From the NCBI RefSeq assembly GCF_002210105.1, contig NZ_AQQU01000004.1, positions 248,001 through 312,000 of the forward strand: DNA of 64,000 nucleotides, in the 5' to 3' direction. The position numbers were made by a program, and so were the translations under genes. Under the pieces are notes generated by a model. That model did not search any database. It had not been told where the DNA came from and was given only the letters and a program-made list of their open reading frames with translations. Shown here in pieces: positions 27,274 to 36,586 of this stretch (its first letter is position 1; the number at the start of each line of letters is the position of its first letter). The stretch comes from Oceanicola sp. 22II-s10i. GTDB lineage: Bacteria > Pseudomonadota > Alphaproteobacteria > Rhodobacterales > Rhodobacteraceae.

Positions 27274-28194
27274 CTATTGCGAGGCGTGGAATATCCGGCC
27301 GAGTGAGGCCGGCGCCCGGCTCTTGTCCGCCGACATGATGACCAGCACGAGGATGGTGATCAGGTAGGGAGACATGGAAAGATATTCGACAGGAATGGCA
27401 AGCCCCGCCGCCTGCAGATTAAGCTGCAACACGGTGACACCGCCGAACAAATAGGCACCCAGCAGGACGCGCCAGGGCTTCCACGAGGCGAAGACCACCA
27501 GCGCCAGAGCGATCCAGCCCGCGCCCGCGGTCATGCCCTCGGTCCATTGCGGCACCCGGACAAGGCTGATGTAGGCGCCGCCCAGACCGGCGCAGGCGCC
27601 GCCGAACATGATCGCCATGACCCGCACCCGCTTGACCTTGTAGCCGAGCGCATGCGCCGCATCGTGGCTTTCGCCGACCGCCCGCAGGATCAGCCCCGCG
27701 CGGGTGAACTTCAGGAACGCCCAGACCACCGCGACGACGGCGATCCCGAAATAGACCATCAGGTCATGCCCGAACAGGATACGCCCGACGAAGGGCAGGT
27801 CGCTCAGCACCGGGATCTCCAGCCGTCCGGTCGCGGGCGGCTTGATCCCGACATAGCCCTGCCCAAGCAGGGAGGACAGCCCCAGCCCGAACAGCGTCAG
27901 GGCCAGGCCGCTCGCCACCTGGTTGGCCAGCGCGACCTGCGTCAGCAGGGCAAAGAGCAGCGACAGCGCCGCCCCGCCAACGGCGGCGGCGACGAAGCCC
28001 GCGAAGGGCGACCCGGTGTTGACGGCGATCGCGAAGCCGCAGATCGCGCCGGTGATCATCATCCCCTCGACCCCGAGGTTCAGGACACCGGCCCGTTCGA
28101 CGACCAGCTCGCCGATCCCGGCCAGCAGGATCGGCGTCGCGGCCACCATGAGCGAGGCGATGAGAAGGACGGGGTTGATCGCGCTCAGATCCAT
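27274..28194 (-). CDS. ABC transporter permease (BMP/nucleoside type, second permease)
   Basis: The product (306 aa) is a membrane permease of the branched/BPD_transp_2 family that pairs with BMP-type binding proteins. ELVVERAGVLNLGVEGMMITGA, LGLSSLLGQGYVGI and GGACAGLGGAYISL are typical. Eight or more hydrophobic segments are visible. It is the partner of the permease at 28754-29836, but a small secreted-protein gene separates the two. The ATG of the channel gene follows 6 bp after its stop. Confidence 0.92.
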   Translation of the reverse strand: MDLSAINPVLLIASLMVAATPILLAGIGELVVERAGVLNLGVEGMMITGAICGFAIAVNTGSPFAGFVAAAVGGAALSLLFALLTQVALANQVASGLALTLFGLGLSSLLGQGYVGIKPPATGRLEIPVLSDLPFVGRILFGHDLMVYFGIAVVAVVWAFLKFTRAGLILRAVGESHDAAHALGYKVKRVRVMAIMFGGACAGLGGAYISLVRVPQWTEGMTAGAGWIALALVVFASWKPWRVLLGAYLFGGVTVLQLNLQAAGLAIPVEYLSMSPYLITILVLVIMSADKSRAPASLGRIFHASQ

Positions 28195-28225
28195 GCCGCG
28201 TCCTCCTCGGGGTCAGCGGCGGGCG

Positions 28226-28690
28226 TCAGGCCTGCCGCACGCATTGCGAGGCGTAGACCTGCATCTGCTGGTTCTGGTAGCGATGCGTGAACGCCATGTT
28301 CTGGTTGCTCTGCATCTTGGACTGGAAGAAGAACTGCGAGGGCCCGAAGGCCAGTCCGCCGCTCTGCTGTCCCTCGACCACGACCATCTGGCCTTGCGCG
28401 GACCAGCGGCCCTGGAACTGGAACTGGAACTGCCCGGAACTGGCGCCCTGCACGCCTTGTCCCTGCGCGCCGCCGTTCTGATACAGCATCATCTGGAACT
28501 GCATCATGACCGGGTTCGGATTGACCCCCGGCGCGGTGTTCTGGAACCCCATCTCGCAATACCACGTTCCGGCGGGCGACATGGTCCCCGGCTGCTGTTG
28601 CTGTGGCGGCTGGAGTGTCTGCGCCGTTACCCCGGTTGCGGCAATCGTCATGCAAATGGCGCTGAGCGCGCCAGTCAGTATCGTCTTCAT
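28226..28690 (-). CDS. Small secreted Gln/Met-rich protein of unknown function
   Basis: The product (154 aa) has a signal peptide (about residues 1-24, ending GVTAQ). The mature part is very rich in Gln, Met, Phe and Asn, for example TWYCEMGFQNTAPGVNPNPV, FQFQFQGRWSAQGQMVVVEG and SKMQSNQNMAFTHRYQNQQM. Two Cys residues (in WYCEM and SQCVRQA) could form a disulfide. I do not recognise the family; the alternating Q/F pattern suggests a small beta-barrel or sheet. ATG 28690 starts the signal peptide. It lies between the two permease genes on the same strand and is probably an operon member, but its role in uptake is unknown. Confidence 0.75.
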   Translation of the reverse strand: MKTILTGALSAICMTIAATGVTAQTLQPPQQQQPGTMSPAGTWYCEMGFQNTAPGVNPNPVMMQFQMMLYQNGGAQGQGVQGASSGQFQFQFQGRWSAQGQMVVVEGQQSGGLAFGPSQFFFQSKMQSNQNMAFTHRYQNQQMQVYASQCVRQA

Positions 28691-28753
28691 AGGAAAATTC
28701 CCCAAAAGTATGAACAATGGGGTCAGAATAAGCGAAAACGGGATTCTGGCAAT

Positions 28754-29836
28754 TCACGCTTTGGGCCCTCCGCCGATCCGGATGCGGTAATTCGTCATGA
28801 CGTCCACCGCGAGCAGGAAGAACAGCAGCATTCCCTGGAACACCTGGATGGCCGCCGCAGGCAGGCCCAGCCCGGACTGCGCGATCTCGCCGCCGATATA
28901 GGTCAGGGCCATCAGCAGCCCCGCCAGCAGAATGCCCACCGGATGCAGCCGCCCGAGGAAGGCCACGATGATCGCGGTGAACCCGTAGCCGACGTTGAAG
29001 TCGATGCTGACCTGACCCGCGGGGCCCGAGACCTCGAACATCCCGGCCAGCCCGGCCAATGCTCCGGAGGCGCCGAGGCAGAAGATGATCAGCCGCGCCG
29101 GCACGACGCCTGCGAACTTCGCGGCGCGCGGGGCTTCGCCGGTCAGACGGATGTGAAAGCCCAGCATGTGCCGGTTCAGCAGGACGTAGGCGAGGATCAC
29201 CATGATGAAGGCCGTCGCCACGCCCCAGTGCATCCCGGTGCCCGCGATGATCTCGGCGTTATGCGCACTTTCGTATTGCTGCAGATTCCGGCTGCCCGGA
29301 AAGCCGAAGCCCTGCGGGTTCTTCAGCAATCCCAGGGACATGGACGCCAGCAATTGCTCGGCCACGTAGACCAGCATCAGGCTGACGAGGATCTCGTTGG
29401 TGCCGAACTTCACCTTCAGCAGGGCCGGGATCATGGCCCAGATGAACCCGCCGAGCGCGCCGCACAGGATCATCAGCGGGAACAGCCAGACGGCCTCCAG
29501 CGGATAGAAGGCCAGCGCACATCCCGCGCCCGTCAGGGCACCGATGATGTACTGCCCCTCGGCCCCGATGTTCCAGATCCCCGCCCTGAACCCGAGGCTG
29601 AGGCCGATGGCGATCAGCACCAGCGGCGCGGCCTTCACCAGCAGCTGCGGGCGGTAATAGAACGCATGTTCCCCAAGCAGCGGGTCGTAGAAGATCGTTC
29701 GGATCGCCGTCACCGGGTCCTTGCCGAGCGCCGCGAACAGCAGTCCACCGAAGATCACCGTCGCCAACACCGCCACCAGCGGCGTCGCCCATGCCCAGAC
29801 CCGAGAGGGCTGGCGCCGTTTCTCAAGCCTCAGCAT
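28754..29836 (-). CDS. ABC transporter permease (BMP/nucleoside type, first permease)
   Basis: The product (360 aa) is a multi-span permease: about residues 10-340 hold repeated hydrophobic segments, with GFRAGIWNIGAEGQYIIGA and GGFIWAMIPALLKVKFGTNE as recognisable blocks. Together with the permease at 27274, the double ATPase and the BMP protein it forms a complete nucleoside-type importer. ATG 29836 was chosen because GGGAGGTGCCGTC precedes it; an in-frame ATG at 29875 would overlap the palindromic repeat. A 26-bp perfect inverted repeat lies between this gene and the upstream ATPase gene. Confidence 0.92.
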   Translation of the reverse strand: MLRLEKRRQPSRVWAWATPLVAVLATVIFGGLLFAALGKDPVTAIRTIFYDPLLGEHAFYYRPQLLVKAAPLVLIAIGLSLGFRAGIWNIGAEGQYIIGALTGAGCALAFYPLEAVWLFPLMILCGALGGFIWAMIPALLKVKFGTNEILVSLMLVYVAEQLLASMSLGLLKNPQGFGFPGSRNLQQYESAHNAEIIAGTGMHWGVATAFIMVILAYVLLNRHMLGFHIRLTGEAPRAAKFAGVVPARLIIFCLGASGALAGLAGMFEVSGPAGQVSIDFNVGYGFTAIIVAFLGRLHPVGILLAGLLMALTYIGGEIAQSGLGLPAAAIQVFQGMLLFFLLAVDVMTNYRIRIGGGPKA

Positions 29837-29851
29837 GACGGCACCTCCCGT

Positions 29852-29925
29852 CGTAGGGTGCGTGCTCGCACGCACCGAGCCTGGGTGACGTTCGTCTGGC
29901 GGTGCGTGCGAGCACGCACCCTACG
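29852..29925. repeat. Large perfect inverted repeat (family B) inside the ABC transporter operon
   Basis: Two 26-bp arms (29852-29877 and 29900-29925) are perfect reverse complements, with a 22-bp centre. Each arm is itself a near-palindrome (GGTGCGTGC / GCACGCACC). A half copy lies at 13501-13527. The element occupies most of the 98-bp gap between the ATPase and permease genes, so as RNA it would form a very stable structure that could reduce read-through or protect the upstream message. Confidence 0.9.
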
Positions 29926-29934
29926 GGAAGATGA

Positions 29935-31458
29935 TCACACATGCGCCACCTCCATCCCGTGCGATCCGCCCATCATCAGGCCGATCTGCTCGACCGTCAG
30001 GCCCTTGGCTGGCACCACCTCGCTCAGCCGCCCCTCGTTCAGCGCGGCGAAGCGGTCGGAGACCTCCATCAACTCGTCCAGATCCTGCGAGATCACGATC
30101 ACCGCCGTCCCGCCCTCGGCCAGGTCGAGGATGGCCTGCCGGATGACCGCCGCCGCAGCCGCGTCCACGCCCCATGTCGGCTGGTTCACCACCAGCACCT
30201 CGGGCCGTTGCAGCACCTCGCGTCCGATGACAAACTTCTGCAGGTTGCCGCCCGACAGCGACCGCGCCGCGTTCTCGGTGCCCGGCGTCCGGACATCGAA
30301 CCGCTCGATGATCGCCTTGGCGAAGTCCCGCGCCTTGCCCCACTTGAGGAACCCGTTCGACACCAGCCCCTCGCGCTCGGCGCCGGTCAGCAGGGCGTTC
30401 TCGGTCAGGCTCATGTCCGGCGCGGCGGCATGGCCCAGCCGTTCCTCGGGCGCGGTCAGCAGCCCCATGCGCCGACGCACGTTCGGCCCCGTGTTCCCGA
30501 TCTCGGTGCCATCCAGCACCACCATCCCGCGCGCGCCGGTGATCTCGCCCGACAGCGCCGCCAGCAGTTCGTCCTGCCCGTTCCCCGCGACACCGGCCAG
30601 CCCCAGCACCTCGCCGCTGCGGACCTCCAGCGTGATGTCCTTGAGCGAGGTTCCGAATTCCGACGGCGAGCGCACGGAAAGCCCGTTCAGCGCCAGCCGC
30701 ACCGCGCCCGGCGCCTTGCCCGCCCGTTCCGGGACGTGCAACTCCGAGCCGACCATCAGTTCCGCCATCTCGCGCGCCGTGGTGTCGCGCGGCGTGCAGG
30801 TCGCCACCTTCTTGCCGAGCCGCAGGATCGTCGCCTCGTCGCAGAGCGCGCGGATCTCCTCCAGCTTGTGCGAGATGTAGAGGATCGCCGTCCCCTCCGC
30901 CGACAGCTTGCGCAGGGTGGCGAAGAGGATCTCCACCTCCTGCGGCGTCAGAACGCTCGTCGGTTCGTCCATGATCAGCAGCTTCGGATCCTGCAGCAGG
31001 CAGCGCACGATCTCGACCCGCTGGCGCTCGCCGGCGCTCAGGTCGCCCACGGTGCGGTAGGGGTCGAGCGGCAGGCCATACTGTTCCGAGACATCCCGGA
31101 TACGGGTGGCGAGGTCGCGCATCTTGGGCGGATCGGCCATCCCGAGCGCGATGTTCTCGGCCACGTTCAGCGCGTCGAACAGCGAGAAGTGCTGGAACAC
31201 CATCGCCACGCCCGCCGCCCGTGCCGCCTGCGGCTCAGCCGGGGCATAGGGTAAGCCGTTCAGGGTCATCTCGCCCGAATCCGGCTTGACCAGCCCGTAG
31301 ATCATCTTAACCAGAGTCGACTTGCCCGCGCCGTTCTCGCCCAGCAGGGCGTGAACCTCGCCCCGGCCGATGTCGAACGACACGTCGCTGTTGGCCACGA
31401 CACCCGGATAGGCCTTGGTCAGCCCCCGGATGGAAAGCAGTATATCCGTCCCCGTCAC
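29935..31458 (-). CDS. ABC transporter ATP-binding protein, double-domain (nucleoside type)
   Basis: The product (507 aa) contains two ATPase modules. The first has Walker A GENGAGKST and signature LSAGERQR; the second has the degenerate GVAGNGQDEL and signature LSGGNLQKF. This layout is typical of sugar- and nucleoside-type importers. The start is taken as GTG 31458, which overlaps the xdhC stop as GTGA and begins MTGTDILLSIRGLTKAYPG; no ATG in frame fits the family. Direct coupling to xdhC joins purine oxidation with purine import. A palindromic repeat follows the gene. Confidence 0.92.
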   Translation of the reverse strand: MTGTDILLSIRGLTKAYPGVVANSDVSFDIGRGEVHALLGENGAGKSTLVKMIYGLVKPDSGEMTLNGLPYAPAEPQAARAAGVAMVFQHFSLFDALNVAENIALGMADPPKMRDLATRIRDVSEQYGLPLDPYRTVGDLSAGERQRVEIVRCLLQDPKLLIMDEPTSVLTPQEVEILFATLRKLSAEGTAILYISHKLEEIRALCDEATILRLGKKVATCTPRDTTAREMAELMVGSELHVPERAGKAPGAVRLALNGLSVRSPSEFGTSLKDITLEVRSGEVLGLAGVAGNGQDELLAALSGEITGARGMVVLDGTEIGNTGPNVRRRMGLLTAPEERLGHAAAPDMSLTENALLTGAEREGLVSNGFLKWGKARDFAKAIIERFDVRTPGTENAARSLSGGNLQKFVIGREVLQRPEVLVVNQPTWGVDAAAAAVIRQAILDLAEGGTAVIVISQDLDELMEVSDRFAALNEGRLSEVVPAKGLTVEQIGLMMGGSHGMEVAHV

Positions 31459-32393
31459 GCGCTTATGTCCCTCGCGGTCTCTTGCCGCGTCCCCACCATC
31501 AATAGCCGCGCCGCGACGCCGACGGCAATCGCCTGCGGATGTTTGCCCAGTGCCGGATCCCCGATCGGGCAGTCGATGCGCGAAATCCGGGCGTCCGGAT
31601 GCCCCATCCCGGCCAGCCGCTTGCGGAACCGCGCCCACTTGGTCGCCGACCCGATCAGCCCCGCCCTTGCGAAGCCGCGCGTCAGCAGCGCGTCGCAGAG
31701 CGCAAGGTCGATGGCATGCGAATAGGTCAGGATCAGATGCTCCGCCGTCTCGGGCGCATGGGCCGCCAGCAGCGCCGGGTCCGCGGCCGGTACCATCTCG
31801 ACCCCTGCGGGCACCGCGTCCGGAAACCGCGAGGCCGCCGTATCCACCCAGGTGATCGCGACATCGGGCAGGGGGGCCAGCACCGACACCAGCGCCCGGC
31901 CGACATGGCCCGCGCCCCAGATCCAGAGGTCACGCCGCGCGCCCGCCACAGGTTCCAACAGCCAGCCGCCCTCGCAGAGCACAGGCGCGTCCCGCCCCTC
32001 GGACCGCATCGCCGCCAGCGCTCGGCGCATCGACAGGGGCATCTCGCCCGCCTGCACGGACACCTGGCGGCAGTAGGCCGCGCCCTCGATCCGGTTCAGA
32101 ACCTCCGCATCCACCGGCTCGTAGACCAGCGTCACCGACCCGCCGCAGCACTGGCCCAGTTCCGGCCCGAGCGCCCGGCGCACCACCCGCGGGGCCGTCA
32201 CGTCAGCCGCATCCCGCATCGCCTCGAATTCCAGCGCACCGCCGCCGATGGTGCCGTCCGTCCCGGCGGGCCCGACGATCATCGCGGCGCCGGGTTCGCG
32301 CGGAGAGGACCCGCGCACCTCGGCGATGACCACGCGGACGACGCGGCCCTCGGCGGCCACCCGGCGGCGGAGGAGGTCCAGCTCAAACGCCAT
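31455..32393 (-). CDS. xdhC: Xanthine dehydrogenase accessory protein XdhC
   Basis: The product (312 aa) is the chaperone that binds and sulfurates molybdenum cofactor for insertion into XdhB. An N-terminal XdhC/CoxI domain (EVRGSSPREPGAAMIVG, GGGALEFEAM, LGQCCGGSVTLVYEPV) is followed by a C-terminal Rossmann domain (IWGAGHVGRALVSVLAPLPD). Its ATG lies 11 bp inside the end of xdhB and its stop overlaps the ABC ATPase start, so translation is coupled in both directions. Confidence 0.93.
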   Translation of the reverse strand: MAFELDLLRRRVAAEGRVVRVVIAEVRGSSPREPGAAMIVGPAGTDGTIGGGALEFEAMRDAADVTAPRVVRRALGPELGQCCGGSVTLVYEPVDAEVLNRIEGAAYCRQVSVQAGEMPLSMRRALAAMRSEGRDAPVLCEGGWLLEPVAGARRDLWIWGAGHVGRALVSVLAPLPDVAITWVDTAASRFPDAVPAGVEMVPAADPALLAAHAPETAEHLILTYSHAIDLALCDALLTRGFARAGLIGSATKWARFRKRLAGMGHPDARISRIDCPIGDPALGKHPQAIAVGVAARLLMVGTRQETARDISA

Positions 32394-34836
32394 CGCGCAC
32401 CCGCATCACGGCGGCCAGCACCCGCTCCGGCGTCGCGGGCGCGTCCAGCGCCGGGTAGCCGGTGCCGCAGGCCGCGATCGCGTCGGACAGGGCGAGGAAG
32501 GCCGAGATCCCCAGCATGAACGGCGGCTCGCCGACTGCCTTGGACCGGTGCACCGTCGCCGCGCGGTTCGGACGGTCCCAGAGGTCGACGCGGAAGATGT
32601 CGGGCCGGTCGCCGCAGGCGGGGATCTTGTAGGTCGACGGCGCGTGCGTCCTGAGACGGCCCTTGTCGTCCCAGACCAGTTCCTCGGTCGTCAGCCAGCC
32701 CGCGCCTTGAACGTAGCCGCCCTCGATCTGGCCGATGTCGATGGCCGGGTTCAGGCTGCGCCCCGCGTCATGCAGGATGTCGGTCCGGAGGATGCGGTAT
32801 TCGCCCGACAGCGTGTCGATCACCACCTCGGTGACGGCGGCGCCATAGGCGAAGTAGTAAAACGGCCGCCCCTTGCCCGCGATCCGGTCCCACGCGACTT
32901 CGGGCGTCCGGTAGTAGCCGGTGGACGACAGGCTGACCCGGTTCTCGTAGGCGAGCTTTGCCGCATCGGCAAAGCTCATGGCCTCCGCCCCGGCGATCAC
33001 CTCGCCGCCGCGGAAGATCACCTCGGCCGCCGGCACCTGGTGCAGCTGGCCGATGATCCCGGCCATCCGGTCCCTGATCGTCTCGCAGGCGGCCTGCACC
33101 GCCATGCCGTTCAGGTCGGACCCCGAGGATGCGGCTGTAGCCGAGGTGTTGGGCACCTTTGTCGTGTCCGTCGCCGTGATCCGCACCACGTCCGACGAGA
33201 TGCCAAAGACCTGCGCCGCGACCTGCTGGACCTTGCGGTTCAGGCCCTGGCCCATCTCGGTCCCGCCATGGTTCATCGACACGGACCCGTCCTGGTAGAC
33301 ATGGACCAGCGCCCCGGCCTGGTTCAGGTGGGTCAGCGTGAACGAGATCCCGAACTTCACCGGCGTCATCGCCAGCCCGCGTTTCAGGATCGGCTGGCTG
33401 TCGTTCCATGCCGTCACCGCCGCCCGTCGCGCGGCATAGTCCGAGGTCTCCAGCAGACGGTCCGTCAGCCCGTTCAGCACGAAATCCTCGACCGCCATCC
33501 CGTAGGGCGTCGTCTGCGCTCCGGACGGCGCGGCGGGCACGCCGCCCGGCGCTACGGCCCCGACCGCCCCGCGCGAGGCGAGGTCCTGATGCGCATCCGC
33601 CGCAGGCTTCATCTGGCCCGACAAACTCTCGGGGGGAGTCCCGGCATCGCCGGGACGGGGGGCAGACAGCCCCCCTTCTGCTGTGTCATCAAGCATATCG
33701 GCGTAATAGTTCACCCGCCGCACCTCCAGCGGGTCGACCCCGAGGACATGCGCGATGTGATCCACCACCCGCTCGATCCCCACCATCCCCTGCGGCCCGC
33801 CGAAGCCGCGGAAGGCGGTGGCGCTCTGGGTGTTGGTCTTCAAACGATGGCTCTCGATCCGGCAGGCGGGCAGGTCGTAGGCGTTGTCGGCATGCAGCAT
33901 CGCCCGGTCCGCGACCGGCAGCGACAGGTCCTGCGCCCAGCCACAGCGGGCGAGTTGCAGGAACTCCACCCCCGCGATTTGGCCCCGGCCGTCGAAGCCC
34001 GCGCGATAGGTGATACGGAAATCGTGCCGCTTGCCAGTCACGACCATGTCGTCGTCGCGGTCATAGCGCATCCGGCAGGCGCGGCCGGTCCGGGCCGAGA
34101 CCACGGCGCAGGCCACTGCCAGCGCATTGCCCTGGCTTTCCTTGCCGCCGAAGCCGCCGCCCATGCGGCGCATCTCGACCTTGACGCCGTGCATCGGCTG
34201 GCCGAGCGCCTCGGCCACCTTGTGCTGGATCTCGGTCGGGTGCTGGGTCGAGGACCAGACCACCATGCCGCCGTCGTCCTGCGCCTGCGCCATGGCGGCC
34301 TGGCCTTCGAGGTAGAAATGCTCCTGCCCGCCGATCTCCATCGTGCCTTCGACCACATGCGGCGCGGCGGCGATGGCGGCGGCGGCATCGCCCTTTTCGT
34401 AGATGCGCGGGCCTTCCTCGAACCGCGAATTGGCGGCCATCGCCTCTTCGATCGTCAGGATCGGGGTCTCCGCCGCGATCTCGACCTTGCCGAGGCGGGC
34501 GGCCTTCCTCGCGGCAAGGTGCGAGGTGGCGACCACCAGAAACAGCGGCTGGCCGAGGTAATGCACCGTGCCGTCCGACAGCAGCGGTTCGTCATGAGCC
34601 GAGGGCGAGACGTCGTTGGCGAATGGCAGGTCCGGGGCGGTCAGCACGTCCACCACGCCCGGCGCGGCGCGGACGGCGGCGAGGTCCATCGACAGGATGC
34701 GCCCCTTCGCGACTTCGCTGAGGCCGAAGGCGAGGTGCAGCGCACCCGGCGGGGCGGGAATGTCGTCGACGTAGTTGGCGCGGCCCGTGACATGCAGCGT
34801 CGCGCTGTCGTGGGGCAGGGACTGTGTGACGCTCAT
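32383..34836 (-). CDS. xdhB: Xanthine dehydrogenase, molybdopterin-binding subunit
   Basis: The product (817 aa) is the catalytic Mo subunit that oxidises hypoxanthine and xanthine towards urate. Recognisable blocks are [73 protein letters not shown] and [10 protein letters not shown] with the catalytic Glu. The start overlaps the xdhA stop as ATGA. Residues about 382-438 are an insertion rich in Gly, Ala, Pro and Ser. Part of it is encoded by a copy of repeat family A (33607-33675) lying in an open frame between NYYADML and [11 protein letters not shown]. The conserved motifs on either side are intact. Confidence 0.93.
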   Translation of the reverse strand: MSVTQSLPHDSATLHVTGRANYVDDIPAPPGALHLAFGLSEVAKGRILSMDLAAVRAAPGVVDVLTAPDLPFANDVSPSAHDEPLLSDGTVHYLGQPLFLVVATSHLAARKAARLGKVEIAAETPILTIEEAMAANSRFEEGPRIYEKGDAAAAIAAAPHVVEGTMEIGGQEHFYLEGQAAMAQAQDDGGMVVWSSTQHPTEIQHKVAEALGQPMHGVKVEMRRMGGGFGGKESQGNALAVACAVVSARTGRACRMRYDRDDDMVVTGKRHDFRITYRAGFDGRGQIAGVEFLQLARCGWAQDLSLPVADRAMLHADNAYDLPACRIESHRLKTNTQSATAFRGFGGPQGMVGIERVVDHIAHVLGVDPLEVRRVNYYADMLDDTAEGGLSAPRPGDAGTPPESLSGQMKPAADAHQDLASRGAVGAVAPGGVPAAPSGAQTTPYGMAVEDFVLNGLTDRLLETSDYAARRAAVTAWNDSQPILKRGLAMTPVKFGISFTLTHLNQAGALVHVYQDGSVSMNHGGTEMGQGLNRKVQQVAAQVFGISSDVVRITATDTTKVPNTSATAASSGSDLNGMAVQAACETIRDRMAGIIGQLHQVPAAEVIFRGGEVIAGAEAMSFADAAKLAYENRVSLSSTGYYRTPEVAWDRIAGKGRPFYYFAYGAAVTEVVIDTLSGEYRILRTDILHDAGRSLNPAIDIGQIEGGYVQGAGWLTTEELVWDDKGRLRTHAPSTYKIPACGDRPDIFRVDLWDRPNRAATVHRSKAVGEPPFMLGISAFLALSDAIAACGTGYPALDAPATPERVLAAVMRVRDGV
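33607..33675 (+). repeat. Palindromic repeat family A, copy 3, inside the xdhB coding sequence
   Basis: It starts CTTCATCTGGCCCGACAAAC and carries the inner hairpin GTCCCGGC / GCCGGGAC, then GGGGGGC-AGACA-GCCCCCC as in copy 1. It is translated on the opposite strand without a stop codon and contributes part of the extra residues of XdhB. Confidence 0.85.
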
Positions 34837-36215
34837 GCCGAGACCTCCCGCACGCGGGTCTTGGCGCCGAGATCCTCGAGGTAGTAGCGCACCAGCATGT
34901 TGCGTGCCGTTTCCAGCCGGTAGGCGGCCGAGGCGCGCATGTCGCTCATCGGGTTGAAATCCTGGTCCCACGCGCCCCAGGCGGCGGCGATGGTTTCGTC
35001 GTTCCAGGGTTTGCCGGTCAGCGCGGCCTCGACTGCCGCGGCCCGTTTGGGAATGCCGGCCATGCCGCCGAAGGCGATGCGCGCCGAGGTGACACGGCCC
35101 TCGGACACCTGAACGTTGAAGCAGCCGCAGAGCGCGCTGATGTCCTGATCGAACCGTTTGGAGATCTTGTAGCAGGCCAGCCGGTCGGGCTGACGCGGGA
35201 CGATCACCGCCTCGACGAATTCGCCGGGCGCGCGGTCCTGCTTGCCGTAGTCGAGGAAGAAATCCTCGAGCGGGATCGTCCGCCGTTCCGCTCCCCGGCG
35301 CAGCTGCAACGTGGCGCCGAGCGCGATCAACGCGGGCGGGGCGTCCCCGATGGGCGAGCCGTTGGCGATGTTGCCGCCGATGGTGGCGGCGTTGCGGACC
35401 TGCACCGACCCGAACCGCGACAGCATGGCCGAGAGGTCCGGGTGCAGCGGGATCATGGCGCGCGTCAGCTCGGTGATCGTGACCGCCGCGCCGATCTTGG
35501 TGCACTGCGGCGTCATGGTGATCTGGCGCATGTCCCCGGCCCGGCCGACGAAGGCCACGGGGCCCAGGTCGTCCAGCCGCTTGGTGACCCAGAGGCCGAC
35601 ATCCGTCGCGCCGCCGATCAGCCGCCCGTCGGGATGGGCGAGGCACCAGTCGGCCAGCGCGTCGGCGCTGTCGATGACGGCCGCCGCGCCGCCGGTCAGG
35701 TCGTCCTCGGCCGCGCTGTCGGGCAGGTCGACCGGGGCCAGATGGCCGGGCACGTCGCCGCCCGCCGCCGCCTGGGCGGCACGGATGATCGGGGCGTAGC
35801 CGGTGCAGCGGCAGAGGTTGCCGGCGAGGACCGAATCGTAGTCCTTCTCGCCCGTCGCATGGGCCGTGGCGAGCGACATGACGATGCCCGGCGTGCAGAA
35901 GCCGCATTGCGAGCCATGGTGATCGACCATCGCCTGCTGCACCGGATGCAGCGCGCCGTCGGGGGCGGAGAGGCCCTCGACCGTCGTCACCTCCTTGCCG
36001 TGCAACTGGGGCATCAGCAGGATGCAGGCGTTCAGCGCCTTGCGGCCCGTGCCGTCGCGCACCATGACGGTGCAGGCGCCGCAGTCGCCTTCGTTGCAGC
36101 CTTCCTTGGTGCCGGTGAGCCCGCGGTCGATCCGCAGGTAGTCGAGCAGCGTCATCTGGGGCGAAATGCGCTCCAGCTCGACGCGGTCTCCGTTCAAGAG
36201 AAAGGAGAGCTTCAT
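34833..36215 (-). CDS. xdhA: Xanthine dehydrogenase, FeS/FAD subunit
   Basis: The product (460 aa) carries the electron-transfer part of xanthine dehydrogenase. A plant-type 2Fe-2S domain has C40, C45, C48 and C64; a second 2Fe-2S domain has C104, C107, C135 and C137. A CO_deh_flav FAD domain follows from about residue 180 ([40 protein letters not shown]). ATG 36215 starts at the conserved [10 protein letters not shown]. It is the first gene of the long minus-strand run that also encodes xdhBC and the purine-type importer; the promoter should lie in 36216-36400. Confidence 0.94.
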   Translation of the reverse strand: MKLSFLLNGDRVELERISPQMTLLDYLRIDRGLTGTKEGCNEGDCGACTVMVRDGTGRKALNACILLMPQLHGKEVTTVEGLSAPDGALHPVQQAMVDHHGSQCGFCTPGIVMSLATAHATGEKDYDSVLAGNLCRCTGYAPIIRAAQAAAGGDVPGHLAPVDLPDSAAEDDLTGGAAAVIDSADALADWCLAHPDGRLIGGATDVGLWVTKRLDDLGPVAFVGRAGDMRQITMTPQCTKIGAAVTITELTRAMIPLHPDLSAMLSRFGSVQVRNAATIGGNIANGSPIGDAPPALIALGATLQLRRGAERRTIPLEDFFLDYGKQDRAPGEFVEAVIVPRQPDRLACYKISKRFDQDISALCGCFNVQVSEGRVTSARIAFGGMAGIPKRAAAVEAALTGKPWNDETIAAAWGAWDQDFNPMSDMRASAAYRLETARNMLVRYYLEDLGAKTRVREVSA

Positions 36216-36586
36216 GTGGTCTGTCCGCCGCCTTACCCTGTTGCACCCGTGGCGCCCCTCCCGATGCGGCATAGAGCGGGGCGGGTGTGCTGTTTTCTTG
36301 AGCAAAACGGTGAAGTGCGCATTTGGCAAGCATTTCCTGCGGTTCCGTTGCGGGCTTCATGCGGGGGCGCCCGCGAAAGCGGCAGGGTCGGCGCCTGGCG
36401 GAGAGGGTGAAGGGGGGCTGTCTGCCCCCCGTCGCGGGCTGTGCCCGCGACCCCCCCCGAAGGTATTTGGAACCAGAAGAAGCAGGGGACCTGTGCCCTG
36501 CGAGCCGGGCGCGTCAGGGCCCGGCGCGCGGTCCGGGGCTGCAAGGAGTGGTGGCAGGAGGCGGGGAGGGGCGCTAGACATGGGGC
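36216..36586. other. Divergent intergenic region xdhA / dnaE
   Basis: About 370 bases without a gene. It should contain the xdh operon promoter near xdhA and the dnaE promoter on the other side. A copy of repeat family A fills 36412-36481. No clear promoter elements are visible by eye. Confidence 0.5.
36412..36481 (-). repeat. Palindromic repeat family A, copy 4 (inverted)
   Basis: Read on the minus strand it starts CTTCTGGTTCCAAATACCTT and continues with a run of G, the inner hairpin TCGCGGGC / GCCCGCGA and GGGGGGC-AGACA-GCCCCCC. It has the same architecture as the copy in xdhB, which lies 2.8 kb away. Confidence 0.8.

Noticed and set aside
32383-36360. One 1,325-codon minus-strand frame through xdhA and xdhB
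   Set aside because: The first half is an out-of-frame reading of xdhA. The real XdhB begins at ATG 34836 inside that frame, where it overlaps the xdhA stop.
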